DNA from: Azospirillum halopraeferens DSM 3675 | Lineage (GTDB): Bacteria > Pseudomonadota > Alphaproteobacteria > Azospirillales > Azospirillaceae | Direction of reading: 5' to 3' | Assembly: GCF_000429625.1 (NCBI RefSeq) | Contig: NZ_AUCF01000011.1 | Span: 62,001 to 126,000 of the forward strand | DNA: 64,000 nucleotides | Part shown: positions 8,662 to 17,883 of the stretch, piece by piece | Layout of the letters: each line of letters opens with the position of its first letter | Position numbering within the stretch: position 1 is the stretch's first letter | The notes under the pieces: generated by a model | What the model saw: only the letters and a program-made list of their open reading frames with translations | Databases searched by the model: none | What the model was told of the DNA's origin: nothing | Position numbers and translations under genes: made by a program

Positions 8662-9425
8662 GGCCGGAACTCCCCGTTCAGGGACGGCGGCACGTAGCCG
8701 CGGTCGGGCAGGTCGATGATGCCGTCCACCAGCGGCTTGCCGGCGCGCTCCTGCTCCTTCCAGCCCAGCCGGTAATGGTCGCCGAGACGGCCGCGCGCCA
8801 GGTCGGCGGGCAGCACCTTGATCGCCGCCTCTTCCAGCACGCAGGACTTCTCGCACTTGCCGCAGCCGGTGCAGACGTCGGTGTCGACCACCGGGATCAG
8901 GTGGGCGTGGCGGCCGGTGCGTTCGTTGTGGCGCATCTCCAGCCGGATCGCCGTGTCGATCAGCGGGCAGACCCGGTAGCAGACGTCGCAGCGCAGCCCC
9001 AGCACGTTCAGGCAGGTCTCGTGGCCGACCAGCACGGCCGAGCCCATGCGGGCGTCGTCGATGCGGGTCAGCGTCTTCGTCAGGGCGCCGGTGGGGCAGG
9101 CGGCGACACAGGGGATGTCCTCGCACATCTCGCACGGGATCTCCCGGGCGACGAAGTACGGCGTTCCCGTCGCCGCGGCGTCGGCCAGATCGGCCAGCCG
9201 CAGCGTGTCGTACGGGCAATCGCGCACGCACAGCCCGCAGCGCACGCACGCCGCCAGGAAGTCGGCCTCGGCCAGCGCGCCCGGCGGGCGCAGGGCGGTG
9301 GCCGCCAGCGTGCGCGACGGGGCGGCGACGCGGCCCAGCAGCAGCGCCAGGAAGCCGGTCCCGCACACCGCCGCCGCCGCTGCCAGCACCCGCCGCCGGC
9401 CGGGACCCTCAGGTGATGCGCTCAT
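8658..9425 (-). CDS. napG: NapG, periplasmic ferredoxin-type protein
   Basis: A 255-aa periplasmic Fe-S protein with a twin-arginine-type N-terminus (GRRRVLAAAAAVCGTGFLAL) and four [4Fe-4S] cysteine clusters: CVRCGLCVRDCP, CEMCEDIPCVAACP, CDVCYRVCP and CTGCGKCEKSC. It works with NapH in quinol oxidation and electron delivery to NapAB. I use the ATG at 9425 (MSASPEG); an in-frame GTG at 9434 would add three residues. GGAG lies 9 nt upstream of the ATG. The 150-bp gap to napA holds a repeated palindromic element. Confidence 0.94.
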   Translation of the reverse strand: MSASPEGPGRRRVLAAAAAVCGTGFLALLLGRVAAPSRTLAATALRPPGALAEADFLAACVRCGLCVRDCPYDTLRLADLADAAATGTPYFVAREIPCEMCEDIPCVAACPTGALTKTLTRIDDARMGSAVLVGHETCLNVLGLRCDVCYRVCPLIDTAIRLEMRHNERTGRHAHLIPVVDTDVCTGCGKCEKSCVLEEAAIKVLPADLARGRLGDHYRLGWKEQERAGKPLVDGIIDLPDRGYVPPSLNGEFRP

Positions 9426-9478
9426 GGTGAGCACTCCGGTTGCCGGTGGAGCGTGGTCGCACCGGGCCCCCCTCCTGG

Positions 9479-9538
9479 CCTCCCCCCACTGCGCGGGGGG
9501 AGGAACGCGAGCCCTCCCCCGTCGAAGATGGGGGAGGG
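9479..9538. repeat. Two tandem REP-like palindromes between napA and napG
   Basis: Two GC-rich perfect stems lie side by side: CCTCCCCCC/GGGGGGAGG (9479-9503) and CCCTCCCCC/GGGGGAGGG (9512-9538, loop GTCGAAGAT). Related CCTCCC...GGGAGG palindromes occur in the yejA-yejA gap at 35.4-35.6 kb. Such elements are common in intergenic spaces of high-GC Rhodospirillales genomes. Inside an operon they can protect upstream mRNA (napFDA) from 3' exonucleases and reduce downstream expression. Confidence 0.65.
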
Positions 9539-9575
9539 TTGGGTGGGGGCCCGGCGTAGCCGCTCCCGCTCCGCC

Positions 9576-12071
9576 TTACACCTGCGCCGTCTTCTCGACC
9601 TTGCAGGCGCACTTCTTGAAGTCCGTCTCCTTGGAGATCGGGCAGGTGGCGTCGAGGGTCAGCTTGTTGACCAGCTGGCTCTCGTCGAAGAAGGGGATGT
9701 AGACCATCCCGCGCGGCGGCTTGTTGCGCCCCTGGGTCTCGACGCGGGTCGTCACGTCGCCGCGCCGGGTCGACAGCCGCACCACCATGCCGCGACGCAG
9801 GGAGCGGGCGGCGGCGTCGTCGGGGTGCATGTACACCACGGCGTTGGGGAAGGCGCGGTGCAGCTCCGGCACCCGGCGCGTCATGGTGCCGGTGTGCCAG
9901 TGCTCCAGCACGCGGCCGGTCACCAGCCACAGGTCGTACTCGCCGTCCGGGCTCTCCGCCGGGGGCTGGTAGGGCAGGGCGAAGATGTTGGCCTTGCCGT
10001 CCTTGTGGCCGTAGAAGCGCACGCCCTCGCCGGCCGGCACGTAGCTGTCGTACCCTTCCCGGAAGCGCCACAGCGTCTCCTTGCCGTCCACCACCGGCCA
10101 GCGCAAGCCCCGCGAGCGGTGGTACAGCTCGAAGTCGGCCAGGTCGTGGGCCTTGCCGCGGCCGAAGCGGGCGTACTCCTCGAACAGCCCCTTCTGGACG
10201 TAGAAGCCCATCAGGCGCGATTCATCGTTGTCGTGCCCCGGCTGGATCTGGTCCAGGCCGTACGCGTCGACGGTGCCGTTGGCGTACAGCACGTCGAACA
10301 GGGTCTTGCCGCGCACCTCCGGCTTTTTGGCGATCAGCTCCTCGGGCCACACCTCCTCGACCCGGAAGCGCTTGGAGAACTCCATGAGCTGCCACAGGTC
10401 GGAGCGCGACTCGCCCGGCGCCTTCACCTGCTGGCGCCAGAACTGGGTGCGCCGCTCGGCGTTGCCGTAGGCGCCCTCCTTCTCCATCCACATGGCGGTG
10501 GGCAGGATCAGGTCGGCGGCCATGGCCGACACCGTCGGGTAGGCGTCGGACACCACCACGAAGTTGGCCGGGTTGCGCCAGCCGGGGAACATCTCCTCAT
10601 TGATGTTGGGACCGGCCTGCATGTTGTTGGTGCACATGGTCCAGTAGCAGTTCAGCTTGCCGTCCTTCAGCATCCGGCTTTGCAGAACCGCGTGGTAGCC
10701 GATCTTGTCGGGGATGGTCCCCTCGGGAACGTTCCAGATCGCTTCGGTCTTGGCGCGGTGGTCGGGGTTGGTGACCACCATGTCGGCGGGCAGGCGGTGG
10801 GCGAAGGTGCCGACCTCGCGCGCGGTGCCGCAGGCGGAGGGCTGGCCGGTCAGCGAGAAGGGGCCGCAGCCCGGCGTGGAGATCTTCCCCGTCAGCAGGT
10901 GCACATTGTACATCAGGTTGTTCACCCACGTACCGCGCGTGTGCTGGTTGAACCCCATGGTCCAGAACGAGACGACCTTGACGGTCGGGTCGGCGTACAG
11001 CTCGGCCAGGGCCAGCAGCTTGTCCGCCGGCACCCCGGACAGGGCGGCCGCCTTCTCCACGGTGTACTCGGCGACGAAGGCCTTGAAGGCGTCGAAGCTC
11101 ATGGGCTCCGACGCGTTGGGGTCCTTGGCGTCCTTGGCCCCCGCTTCCAGCGGGTGGTCGGGCCGCAGGCCGTAGCCGATGTCGGTGACGCCCTTCTTGA
11201 AGTTCACGTGTTTGGCGACGAACGCCTCGTCCACCCGGCCGGTGGTGATGATGTGGTTGGCGATGAAGTTCAGGATCGCCAGGTCCGACTGGGGCGTGAA
11301 GGTCATGGCGATGTCGGCCAGCTCGTACGAGCGGTGCTCGAACGTGGACAGCACGGCGACCTTGCAGCCCTTGTGGGTCAGGCGCCGGTCGGTCAGGCGC
11401 GACCACAGGATGGGGTGCATCTCCGCCATGTTGGAGCCCCACAGCACGAAGGCGTCGGCGTGCTCCACGTCGTCGTAGCAGCCCATCGGCTCGTCGATGC
11501 CGAAGGTGCGCATGAAGCCGGCCACGGCCGAGGCCATGCAGTGGCGGGCATTGGGGTCCAGGTTGTTGGAGCGCAGGCCCGCCTTGTAGAGCTTGGACGC
11601 GGCGTAGCCTTCCCAGATCGTCCACTGGCCGGAGCCGAACATGCCCACGGCCGTCGGGCCGGTGGTCTTCAGCGCCTCCTTCCACTTGGCGGCCATGACG
11701 TCGAACGCCTCGTCCCACGACACCGGCGTGAACTCGCCGTCCTTGGCGTACTGGCCGTTCTTCTTGCGCAGGAGCGGCCGGGTCAGCCGGTCCTCGCCGT
11801 ACATGATCTTGGAGAGGAAGTAGCCCTTGATGCAGTTCAGGCCGCGGTTGACCGGCGCCTCGGGATCGCCCTGGGTGGCGACGACGCGGCCGTCCTTCAC
11901 GCCGACCAGCACGCCGCAGCCGGTGCCGCAAAAGCGGCACACGCCCTTGTCCCAGCGGATGCCGTCGCGGCCGGCCGCCTGTGCCAGCGCCGGTGATACG
12001 GGCAGCCCCGCCACGGCGGCGGTGGCGGCGACGGCGTTGGCCTTGACGAAGTCTCGCCTGGTGAGCGTCAT
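9576..12071 (-). CDS. napA: NapA, catalytic subunit of periplasmic nitrate reductase
   Basis: An 831-aa molybdopterin oxidoreductase, the normal NapA length. It has a Tat signal ([19 protein letters not shown]), an N-terminal [4Fe-4S] site ([10 protein letters not shown]...LNCIKG), the molybdenum-ligand cysteine in [18 protein letters not shown], and a C-terminal molybdopterin dinucleotide-binding domain ([13 protein letters not shown] onward). It reduces nitrate to nitrite in the periplasm, for redox balancing, denitrification or nitrate respiration. ATG 12071 overlaps the napD stop (ATGA). A long open frame on the opposite strand is a codon-bias shadow. Confidence 0.97.
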   Translation of the reverse strand: MTLTRRDFVKANAVAATAAVAGLPVSPALAQAAGRDGIRWDKGVCRFCGTGCGVLVGVKDGRVVATQGDPEAPVNRGLNCIKGYFLSKIMYGEDRLTRPLLRKKNGQYAKDGEFTPVSWDEAFDVMAAKWKEALKTTGPTAVGMFGSGQWTIWEGYAASKLYKAGLRSNNLDPNARHCMASAVAGFMRTFGIDEPMGCYDDVEHADAFVLWGSNMAEMHPILWSRLTDRRLTHKGCKVAVLSTFEHRSYELADIAMTFTPQSDLAILNFIANHIITTGRVDEAFVAKHVNFKKGVTDIGYGLRPDHPLEAGAKDAKDPNASEPMSFDAFKAFVAEYTVEKAAALSGVPADKLLALAELYADPTVKVVSFWTMGFNQHTRGTWVNNLMYNVHLLTGKISTPGCGPFSLTGQPSACGTAREVGTFAHRLPADMVVTNPDHRAKTEAIWNVPEGTIPDKIGYHAVLQSRMLKDGKLNCYWTMCTNNMQAGPNINEEMFPGWRNPANFVVVSDAYPTVSAMAADLILPTAMWMEKEGAYGNAERRTQFWRQQVKAPGESRSDLWQLMEFSKRFRVEEVWPEELIAKKPEVRGKTLFDVLYANGTVDAYGLDQIQPGHDNDESRLMGFYVQKGLFEEYARFGRGKAHDLADFELYHRSRGLRWPVVDGKETLWRFREGYDSYVPAGEGVRFYGHKDGKANIFALPYQPPAESPDGEYDLWLVTGRVLEHWHTGTMTRRVPELHRAFPNAVVYMHPDDAAARSLRRGMVVRLSTRRGDVTTRVETQGRNKPPRGMVYIPFFDESQLVNKLTLDATCPISKETDFKKCACKVEKTAQV

Positions 12072-12376
12072 GACGGCATCTCCTCCGACAGGTCGTCGGT
12101 CTCGCAGTGGTGGTAGACCAGGGCCGCGGACGCGACGCCCTCGATCTCGGTCAGGGTCTTGAGGGTGAGGGCGGCCGGGGCGCCCTCGGCGTCCTCGATG
12201 GTGAGGACGAGGCGCCCGTCGGCGGCCGACTGGTGGATCTCCACTCCCGGCAGCGCCGTCAGGCGGCCGCACGCGGCGTCGAGACGGGCGGGGTCGGCGT
12301 GGACGAGGACGCCGCAGATGTTGTGCCCGCGCGGCGGGCGGGCGGCCTCCTCGCGGACGAAGCGGTTCACCCGCAT
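12068..12376 (-). CDS. napD: NapD, NapA maturation chaperone
   Basis: A 102-aa cytoplasmic chaperone that binds the Tat signal peptide of NapA and delays export until the cofactor is inserted. The ferredoxin-like fold signature is visible: [21 protein letters not shown], then [20 protein letters not shown] and a [19 protein letters not shown] segment. ATG 12376 overlaps the end of napF by 10 bp, and the TGA overlaps the napA start, so all three are translationally coupled. Confidence 0.92.
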   Translation of the reverse strand: MRVNRFVREEAARPPRGHNICGVLVHADPARLDAACGRLTALPGVEIHQSAADGRLVLTIEDAEGAPAALTLKTLTEIEGVASAALVYHHCETDDLSEEMPS

Positions 12377-12894
12377 GCGGCTTTCTCCTGTGACAGGTCG
12401 TTGGAACGCAGGGTGATGACGCCGGCCGGGCAGGGGCCGGCGCAGGCGCCGCAGCCGGTGCAGGCGGCGGCGTCGACCTCGGGCAGCCGGCGGCCGCCCC
12501 CCAGCGGACGGAAGCGGATGGCGCCGGCCGGGCAGTGCTCGCCGCAGATCCGGCACTCCACCGCGGACAGGGCGATGCAGCGTGCACCGACATCGGCGAC
12601 GAGGGTCCACGGCGCCGCCGCTGCCGCCGCCCCGGTGCGGTTCAGGGCACCGGTGGGGCAGGCGTCGGCGCAGGCGCCGCAGAAGGTGCAGCCGCCGGCG
12701 GCGAACGCCATGGCCGGGCGGCCGGGGCGGTCGCGGCCGATGATCCGCTCCGGACAGGCGGCGGCGCAGCGCCCGCAGCCGTCGCAGGCGGCGGCGAAGG
12801 ACGCGGCGTCCTCCAGCGCCCACGGCGGGCGGATCGCGGCGGGGGATGCCGCGACGTGTCCTCGGAACAGATCGGCTCGGCTGACGCCAGCCAT
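12367..12894 (-). CDS. napF: NapF, ferredoxin-type protein
   Basis: A 175-aa cytoplasmic Fe-S protein and first gene of the nap operon. Four Cys clusters are visible: [33 protein letters not shown] and [12 protein letters not shown]. NapF is thought to help mature the NapA iron-sulphur/Mo site. ATG 12894 ([12 protein letters not shown]) matches the family N-terminus, although the Shine-Dalgarno (GGGAAAGG) is loose. The 372-bp region upstream carries an FNR/FixK-type box and is shared with the divergent fixLJ genes. Confidence 0.9.
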   Translation of the reverse strand: MAGVSRADLFRGHVAASPAAIRPPWALEDAASFAAACDGCGRCAAACPERIIGRDRPGRPAMAFAAGGCTFCGACADACPTGALNRTGAAAAAAPWTLVADVGARCIALSAVECRICGEHCPAGAIRFRPLGGGRRLPEVDAAACTGCGACAGPCPAGVITLRSNDLSQEKAACG

Positions 12895-13012
12895 GGGGCA
12901 CGCCTTTCCCGTTGGCGGCCCGTCCCCGTCGCCGGGGAGTGCCGCATTGGTTGTACCGGTGGTTCGGATGTCCGTGTCGGGATCGACTCTGGCACGGCCG
13001 GGGGCCGCGGGC

Positions 13013-13026
13013 TTGACGCCGGTCAA
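13013..13026. promoter_or_regulatory. FNR/FixK/Dnr-type box upstream of napF
   Basis: TTGACGCCGGTCAA matches the TTGAY-N4-RTCAA consensus of the CRP/FNR superfamily. It lies about 120 bp upstream of the napF start, in the 12895-13266 intergenic region shared with fixL. The position fits an anaerobic or nitrogen-oxide-responsive activator of nap. Which family member binds (FNR, FixK, Dnr/Nnr) cannot be read from the site. Confidence 0.65.
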
Positions 13027-13133
13027 GTCGGCGCCCCCGATCGGCCGGCCCGGGCCGCGACATTTTGGCCGGCTCGGCGCACCGCCGGGGCGGTGCTGCC
13101 CAAGGTTTAGGCGGGCATGACCTATTACGATAG

Positions 13134-13150
13134 TCGGGGAAAACCCCTAA
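13134..13150. promoter_or_regulatory. GGGG-AAAA-CCCC palindrome, possible response-regulator site
   Basis: GGGGAAAACCCC (13136-13147) followed by TAAGGGATTGTAC sits about 120 bp upstream of fixL and on the far side of the FNR-type box from napF. Symmetric elements of this kind in front of FixJ-family loci may be operators. No match to a defined consensus can be claimed. Confidence 0.3.
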
Positions 13151-13197
13151 GGGATTGTACTTATGGTGAAAGCGGGAGCGGGGCGGTGTCGGATGCC

Positions 13198-13226
13198 GTT
13201 GACCCCACGACCAAGTCAACTATGCT
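13198..13226 (+). promoter_or_regulatory. Candidate sigma-70 promoter of fixLJ with embedded inverted repeat
   Basis: TTGACC (13199-13204) and TATGCT (13221-13226) are spaced by 16 bp and lead to the fixL GTG at 13267 with a leader of about 35 nt. The spacer is flanked by GTTGAC and GTCAAC (11 bp apart), an inverted repeat that overlaps the -35 and would suit a dimeric repressor or autoregulator. Confidence 0.5.
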
Positions 13227-13266
13227 TTAAGAACGTGAGGGTGTCACACGCCGGGGGTGAGGTGCA

Positions 13267-14817
13267 GTGCGGGGAGAGGACGCGGACCGCGGCGGCGATC
13301 TGCTGGCGCGTTTCCAGGCCATGATCGAGACGGTGCCCGACGGCGTGATCGTGATCGACGCCGACGGCCGCATCCTGAATTACAACCCGGCGTGCGAACG
13401 GTTGTTCGGCTGGCGGGCGGAGGAGGTGTGCGGCCGCAACGTCGCCATGCTGATGCCGCCGCCCTATCGGGAGGAGCACGACGGCTATCTCACCCGCTAT
13501 CTGGCCACGGGGGAGCGGCGGATCATCGGCATCGGCCGCGAGGTCCGCGGGCAGCGCAAGGACGGCACCACCTTTCCCATGGAACTGGCGGTGGGCGAGG
13601 CGCGGCAGGGGGAGGGGCCGGCCTTCATCGGCATCATCCGCGACCTGACCGAGCGCCGGCGCGCCGAGGCGGAGATGCGCGAGCGCGAGGCGCGCCTTGC
13701 CTCGATCCTCGAGACGGTCCCTGACGCCATCGTCATCATCGACGAGGGCGGCCTGGTGGTGTCCTTCAGCCCGGCGGCGGAGCGGCTGTTCGGATACACC
13801 GCCGCCGACATGATGGGCCAGAACGTCAGCCTGCTGATGCCCTCGCCCTACCGCGAGCAGCACGACGCCTATCTCGCCCGCTACATCGCCACGGGGGAGC
13901 GGCGGATCATCGGCATCGGCCGCGTGGTGTCGGGCCGGCGCGCCGACGGATCGGTCTTCCCCATGGAGCTGGCGGTGGGGGAGGTGCGCACCGCCGGGCG
14001 GCGCCTGTTCACCGGATTCGTGCGCGACCTGACCGAACGGCAGGCCACCGAGAAGCGTCTCCAGGAACTCCAGGCGGAGCTGCTGCACGTCAGCCGCGTC
14101 AGCGCCATGGGCCAGATGGCCTCGACCCTGGCGCACGAACTGAACCAGCCGCTGACGGCCGTCATCAACTACGCCAAGGCGGTCAAGCGCATGCTGGCCA
14201 ACGTCGAGGGGCCGGCGGTGCCGAAGGTCGCCGACACCATGGACAAGGCGGTGGCCCAGGCCACCCGCGCCGGGCAGATCATCCGCCGCCTGCGCGCCTT
14301 CATCGAGAAGGGCCACACCGAACGCACGGTGGAAAACCTGAACAAGGTGGTCGAAGAGGCGGCGGCCCTGGCCCTGGTGGGCGCCAAGGAGACGGGCATG
14401 CGCGTCCACTTCGACCTGCATCCGCAGGCGCTGCCGGTGGTGATCGACAAGGTGCAGATCCAGCAGGTGGTGCTGAACCTGGTGCGCAACGCCGCCGAGG
14501 CGATGGCGGAGTGCGAGCGGCGCGACCTGGTCATCGCCACCGGTCCCAGCGGCGAGTCGTCCGATCTGGCCGAGGTGTCGGTGGCCGACACCGGTCCCGG
14601 CATCGACGAGCGGGTGATGGAGCAGCTCTTCCAGCCCTTCGTCACCACCAAGGCCAAGGGCATGGGCCTCGGCCTGTCGATCTGCCGCTCCATCATCGAT
14701 GCCCACGGCGGCCGGTTGTGGCCGCGGCGCCATCCCGCGGGCGGCACCGTGTTTCACTTCACCGTCCTGTCGGCCGATGCGCCGGGGGCCGAGGAGGAGG
14801 CCGGCGATGGCGAATGA
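13267..14817 (+). CDS. fixL: FixL-type haem-PAS sensor histidine kinase with two PAS domains
   Basis: A 516-aa soluble FixL-like oxygen sensor without membrane segments. It has PAS1 (about 15-130), PAS2 (about 143-258), then HisKA with LAHELNQP (His290) and a HATPase domain ([22 protein letters not shown]). In rhizobial FixL the haem-ligand His lies in a RxRHDxYxxRY motif, followed by the distal Arg of IGIGR. Both motifs occur twice here: [10 protein letters not shown] (His71) with IIGIGR, and [10 protein letters not shown] (His199) with IIGIGR, so both PAS domains could bind haem. GTG 13267 is preceded by GAGG. It overlaps fixJ by 11 bp and diverges from nap. Oxygen sensing controlling microaerobic or nitrate respiration is the likely role. 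Confidence 0.92.
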   Translation: MRGEDADRGGDLLARFQAMIETVPDGVIVIDADGRILNYNPACERLFGWRAEEVCGRNVAMLMPPPYREEHDGYLTRYLATGERRIIGIGREVRGQRKDGTTFPMELAVGEARQGEGPAFIGIIRDLTERRRAEAEMREREARLASILETVPDAIVIIDEGGLVVSFSPAAERLFGYTAADMMGQNVSLLMPSPYREQHDAYLARYIATGERRIIGIGRVVSGRRADGSVFPMELAVGEVRTAGRRLFTGFVRDLTERQATEKRLQELQAELLHVSRVSAMGQMASTLAHELNQPLTAVINYAKAVKRMLANVEGPAVPKVADTMDKAVAQATRAGQIIRRLRAFIEKGHTERTVENLNKVVEEAAALALVGAKETGMRVHFDLHPQALPVVIDKVQIQQVVLNLVRNAAEAMAECERRDLVIATGPSGESSDLAEVSVADTGPGIDERVMEQLFQPFVTTKAKGMGLGLSICRSIIDAHGGRLWPRRHPAGGTVFHFTVLSADAPGAEEEAGDGE

Positions 14818-15463
14818 CCCGACCGTGTTCGTCATCGACGACGACGACGCCGTACGCGACTCCCTGCTGATCCTGCTGGAGAGCGCCGGGTTCCGGGTGG
14901 AGGCGTACGCCTCCCCCGCCGCTTTCCTGGACGGTGACGCACCGGCCCGGCCGGGGTGCCTTCTGACCGACGTGCGCATGCCCGGCATGAGCGGGCTGGA
15001 GTTGCAGGAGACGCTGGCGCAGCGCGGCAACCCCATGCCGGTGATCGTCATGACCGGACACGCCGACGTGCCGCTGGCGGTGCGCGCCATGAAGGCCGGG
15101 GCCGTGGACTTCATCGAGAAGCCCTTCGACGAGGAGACCCTGATCGGCGGCGTGCGCACCGCCCTGGCACGCGCCGGCGCCATGGCCGCCGCCTCGCCGC
15201 CCGCCGCTCCGCCCGCCGCTCCGCCTGCGGCGGCCTGCCCGCCGGAGGTGCTGGCGCGGCTGTCCAGCCTGACGCCGCGCGAACGCGACGTGCTGCGCGG
15301 GATGGTCGACGGCAAGTCGAACAAGGTCATCGCCTTCGACCTGTCCATCAGCCCGCGCACCGTGGAGATCCACCGCGCCCGGGTGATGGAGAAGATGCAG
15401 GCCGACAGCCTGCCCCAGCTCGTCCGCATGTCCCTCTCCGCCGGCTTTGCCGGCGGGCCTTGA
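14807..15463 (+). CDS. fixJ: FixJ-type response regulator (receiver + LuxR HTH)
   Basis: A 218-aa transcriptional regulator, partner of the adjacent FixL. The receiver domain (about 5-120) has the acidic cluster DDDD, the phosphoacceptor Asp55 in [18 protein letters not shown] and EKPFDE. A Pro/Ala-rich linker precedes the LuxR-type HTH ([20 protein letters not shown]...[17 protein letters not shown]). The start codon at 14807 lies inside the end of fixL, indicating translational coupling. Its end is 8 bp from the convergent end of the partner-switch operon. Likely targets are fixK-type regulators or the nap/fixL intergenic region. Confidence 0.93.
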   Translation: MANDPTVFVIDDDDAVRDSLLILLESAGFRVEAYASPAAFLDGDAPARPGCLLTDVRMPGMSGLELQETLAQRGNPMPVIVMTGHADVPLAVRAMKAGAVDFIEKPFDEETLIGGVRTALARAGAMAAASPPAAPPAAPPAAACPPEVLARLSSLTPRERDVLRGMVDGKSNKVIAFDLSISPRTVEIHRARVMEKMQADSLPQLVRMSLSAGFAGGP

Positions 15464-15471
15464 TGACCGGT

Positions 15472-16662
15472 TCAGGCCCCGGCCATACGCGTCACCAGCA
15501 GGGCGGTGAGGTCGTCGTCGATCGGGCCGCTGTCGGCCAGGGCCAGCCGCAGGCGGTCCAGGAAGGCGGCGCCGTCCGGGTCGTCCCGGCCGCAGGCGTC
15601 GACCAGGCCCAGCAGCCCGTCCTCGTCCAGCACGCCGCCGCCGGCGATCGGGATCTCCAGGGCGGCGTCGGAATAGAGGAACAGCCGTCCGCCCGGCGGC
15701 AGCGGCAGTGTACGCGTCTGGTAGTCGATGCCGTCGACCAGGCCCAGCGGCAGGCCGCTGCCGTCCCCCGCCTCCGGCGCCGCACCCCCCGGCCCCCACA
15801 CCAGCGGCCGCGTCGAACCGGCCGAGGCGTACACGAAGCGGTTCTCCGCGGTGTCGACGACCCCCGACAGCATGGTCGCGAACTGGCCGGCTGGCAGCAG
15901 CGGGCACAGGCGGCGGTTGATGGCGGCCAGGAACGCCGCGGGATCGTACTCGGTGAAGTCCATCCGCTGGGTGATGGCGTGCAGGCGGAAGGTGTTGAGC
16001 GCCGCCCCCACGCCATGCCCGGAAAAGTCGACGAGATGCACGATCAGCCGCCCCCGCCCGTCGCGGTGCAGGTCCCAGCAGTCGCCCCCCAGCTCCGATG
16101 ACGGGGCGAAGTGGGCGTCGATGCGCACGCCGGCCGCCGCCGTTCCGGCCAGCCGCTCCGGCGACGGCATCAGGCGTTCCTGCATCTGGCGGGCCAGCGC
16201 CAGTTCGCGCTCCGTGCGCTGACGGAACAGGCGCAGGTCGGCCAGCAGCGCCCGGTTCTGCAAATGGATGCGCACCCGCGACAGCAGTTCCACCGCGTTG
16301 ATCGGCTTGGCCACGTAATCGGTGGCGCCGGCGGCAAAGGCCCTGGCGCGGTCCTCGGCGCGGTTGAGGCTGGACTGCACCAGCACCGGAAGGTCCTGCC
16401 ACGCGGGCATGGCGCGCAGACGCCGGCACATGTCGAACCCGTCCAGGTGGGGCATCATGAGGTCGAGCAGGATCAGGTCCGGCCGGAAGGTGTCCAGCAG
16501 ATCCAGCGCCTCGTTGCCATCCCCGGCGGTTTCCAGATGGCCGACGCCGCCGCGCTCCAGCAGCGCCGTCAGCAGGTGGCGGTTGATGCGGTTGTCGTCG
16601 ACCACCAGCACCCGTGCCGCCTTCAGCTCCGCCGGGTCCGGGATGCTGCCGGCGGCGGTCAT
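15472..16662 (-). CDS. Response regulator with SpoIIE/RsbU-type PP2C phosphatase output, apparently active
   Basis: A 396-aa protein: receiver (about 17-135: VVDDNRINR, LLDLMMPHLDG, VAKPIN), a coiled linker (LRLFRQRTERELALARQMQE) and a PPM/PP2C SpoIIE-type domain (about 190-390). The metal-binding motifs are intact: SSELGGDCWDL, VDFSGHG, LFLYSDAALE and DDDLTALLV. Such proteins dephosphorylate a phospho-STAS antagonist when the receiver is phosphorylated. It is the last gene of the 13-gene operon, and its ATG overlaps the stop of the preceding paralogue (ATGA). The likely substrate is the STAS protein at 18642-18947. Confidence 0.88.
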   Translation of the reverse strand: MTAAGSIPDPAELKAARVLVVDDNRINRHLLTALLERGGVGHLETAGDGNEALDLLDTFRPDLILLDLMMPHLDGFDMCRRLRAMPAWQDLPVLVQSSLNRAEDRARAFAAGATDYVAKPINAVELLSRVRIHLQNRALLADLRLFRQRTERELALARQMQERLMPSPERLAGTAAAGVRIDAHFAPSSELGGDCWDLHRDGRGRLIVHLVDFSGHGVGAALNTFRLHAITQRMDFTEYDPAAFLAAINRRLCPLLPAGQFATMLSGVVDTAENRFVYASAGSTRPLVWGPGGAAPEAGDGSGLPLGLVDGIDYQTRTLPLPPGGRLFLYSDAALEIPIAGGGVLDEDGLLGLVDACGRDDPDGAAFLDRLRLALADSGPIDDDLTALLVTRMAGA

Positions 16663-17858
16663 GCCCCGCCCTCCGCCCCGTCCTCCACCGTGTTGTCCGC
16701 CCCTGCCGCCGGGCGGTCGAGCCACACCAGGGTGTGGTCGTCGTCCGGCGTCTCTCCCAGCGCCGTGCGCGCCGCCTCCGCCGCTGCCGCGAAGCGGTCG
16801 CCGGGACCGTCCAGGGATGCTTCCAGCGCCGCCGCCAGGCGTGTCGCCGCGTCCCCGGCGGTGCTTGAGCGCAGCACCACGGCGGTGCCCGGGGGGAAGG
16901 GCACGGTGTGTTCGGCATAGCGGATGCCGGCCGCGGCGGCCAACGGCGGTCCGGCCCCTTCGGCGCTCCCGTCACCGGCGATCCGCGGCAGCGGCAGCGG
17001 CGGCGGGGCGGCGGCGGCGGCGTAGCGCAGGCACCCGGCCGCGCTGTCGACGACGGCGTAGAGCGCGCCGGCGCGCTCCCCCGGTTCCAGCAGGCGCACC
17101 GCACGGTCGTTCAGTTCCGACACCAGATCGGCCGGGGACCCGGCCAGGGCCGCCAGTTCGTACACCGCCGTGTGCAAGCGGAAGGCGTTCAGTGCCGCGG
17201 CCACCCCGTGTCCGTCCATGTCCAGCAGAAAGATCCCGAATCGCGCGTCGTCGCCGGGCACCCGCAGCGCTCCCCAGATGCCGCCGCCCAGTTCGGAGGA
17301 CAGCAGCGTGTGCGCCCGCAGCCGCACCCCGGAGGCGGACCGAATCCGCTCGCGCAGGGCCGGTGACGGTGGCAGATGATCGTACATGGCGCGGGCCATC
17401 GCCAGTTCGCCCTCCACCCGGGCGCGGTAGGTCTGCAGGTCGCGGATCAGCACCCGGTTTTCCAGGTGGATGCGCACGCGCGCGATCAGCTCCGTCCGAT
17501 CCAGGGGTTTCGACACCAGGTCGGTGGTGCCGGCGGCGAACGCCCGGTTGCGGTCGTCGTTGCCCGATAGCGCGGTCTGCACCAGCACCGGCAGGTCGGC
17601 GTAGGCATGGTCGGCGCGCAGGCGCCGACACAGCTCGAACCCGTCCATGCCCGGCATCATCAGGTCGAGAAGGACCAGGTCCGGCGTGCGGGCGGCGATG
17701 CGCTCCAGCGCCTCCGGACCGTTCGCGGCGAAGGCCAGGTCATGGAACCCGGCCTCATTCAGCATAGCGCCGATCAGGGTCCGGTTGTAGTCGGTGTCGT
17801 CGACCACCAGGATGTGGCACTCGCGGATCGGCAGCCGGCTTTCGGCCGCGGCGGTCAC
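16659..17858 (-). CDS. Response regulator with degenerate SpoIIE/PP2C domain
   Basis: A 399-aa paralogue of the downstream gene. The receiver is complete (VVDDTDYNR, LLDLMMPGMDG, VSKPLD). In the PP2C domain the first metal motif reads SSELGGGIWGA, lacking the Asp of GGD, and the LYSDG-equivalent strand reads VVLRSSTAGDA, also lacking Asp, whereas LDMDGHG and the C-terminal DDDHTLVW are kept. A weak or inactive pseudophosphatase is therefore likely, possibly a scaffold or competitor. GTG 17858 has GGAGG 7 nt upstream. The gene lies between the HATPase gene and the active phosphatase. Confidence 0.85.
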   Translation of the reverse strand: MTAAAESRLPIRECHILVVDDTDYNRTLIGAMLNEAGFHDLAFAANGPEALERIAARTPDLVLLDLMMPGMDGFELCRRLRADHAYADLPVLVQTALSGNDDRNRAFAAGTTDLVSKPLDRTELIARVRIHLENRVLIRDLQTYRARVEGELAMARAMYDHLPPSPALRERIRSASGVRLRAHTLLSSELGGGIWGALRVPGDDARFGIFLLDMDGHGVAAALNAFRLHTAVYELAALAGSPADLVSELNDRAVRLLEPGERAGALYAVVDSAAGCLRYAAAAAPPPLPLPRIAGDGSAEGAGPPLAAAAGIRYAEHTVPFPPGTAVVLRSSTAGDAATRLAAALEASLDGPGDRFAAAAEAARTALGETPDDDHTLVWLDRPAAGADNTVEDGAEGGA

Positions 17859-17883
17859 GTATCGACCTCCGGCGCGGGGCGCG

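Noticed and set aside
9453..11996. Long plus-strand open frame of about 847 codons opposite napA
   Set aside because: Its translation is Gly/Arg/His/Val low-complexity, lacks domains, and lies exactly antisense to napA. High GC at third codon positions produces such shadows.
13476..13490. Loss of the haem ligand in FixL because the segment before IIGIGR is GERR
   Set aside because: That position is not the proximal ligand; the ligand His is in the HDxYxxRY motif upstream and is present in both PAS domains.
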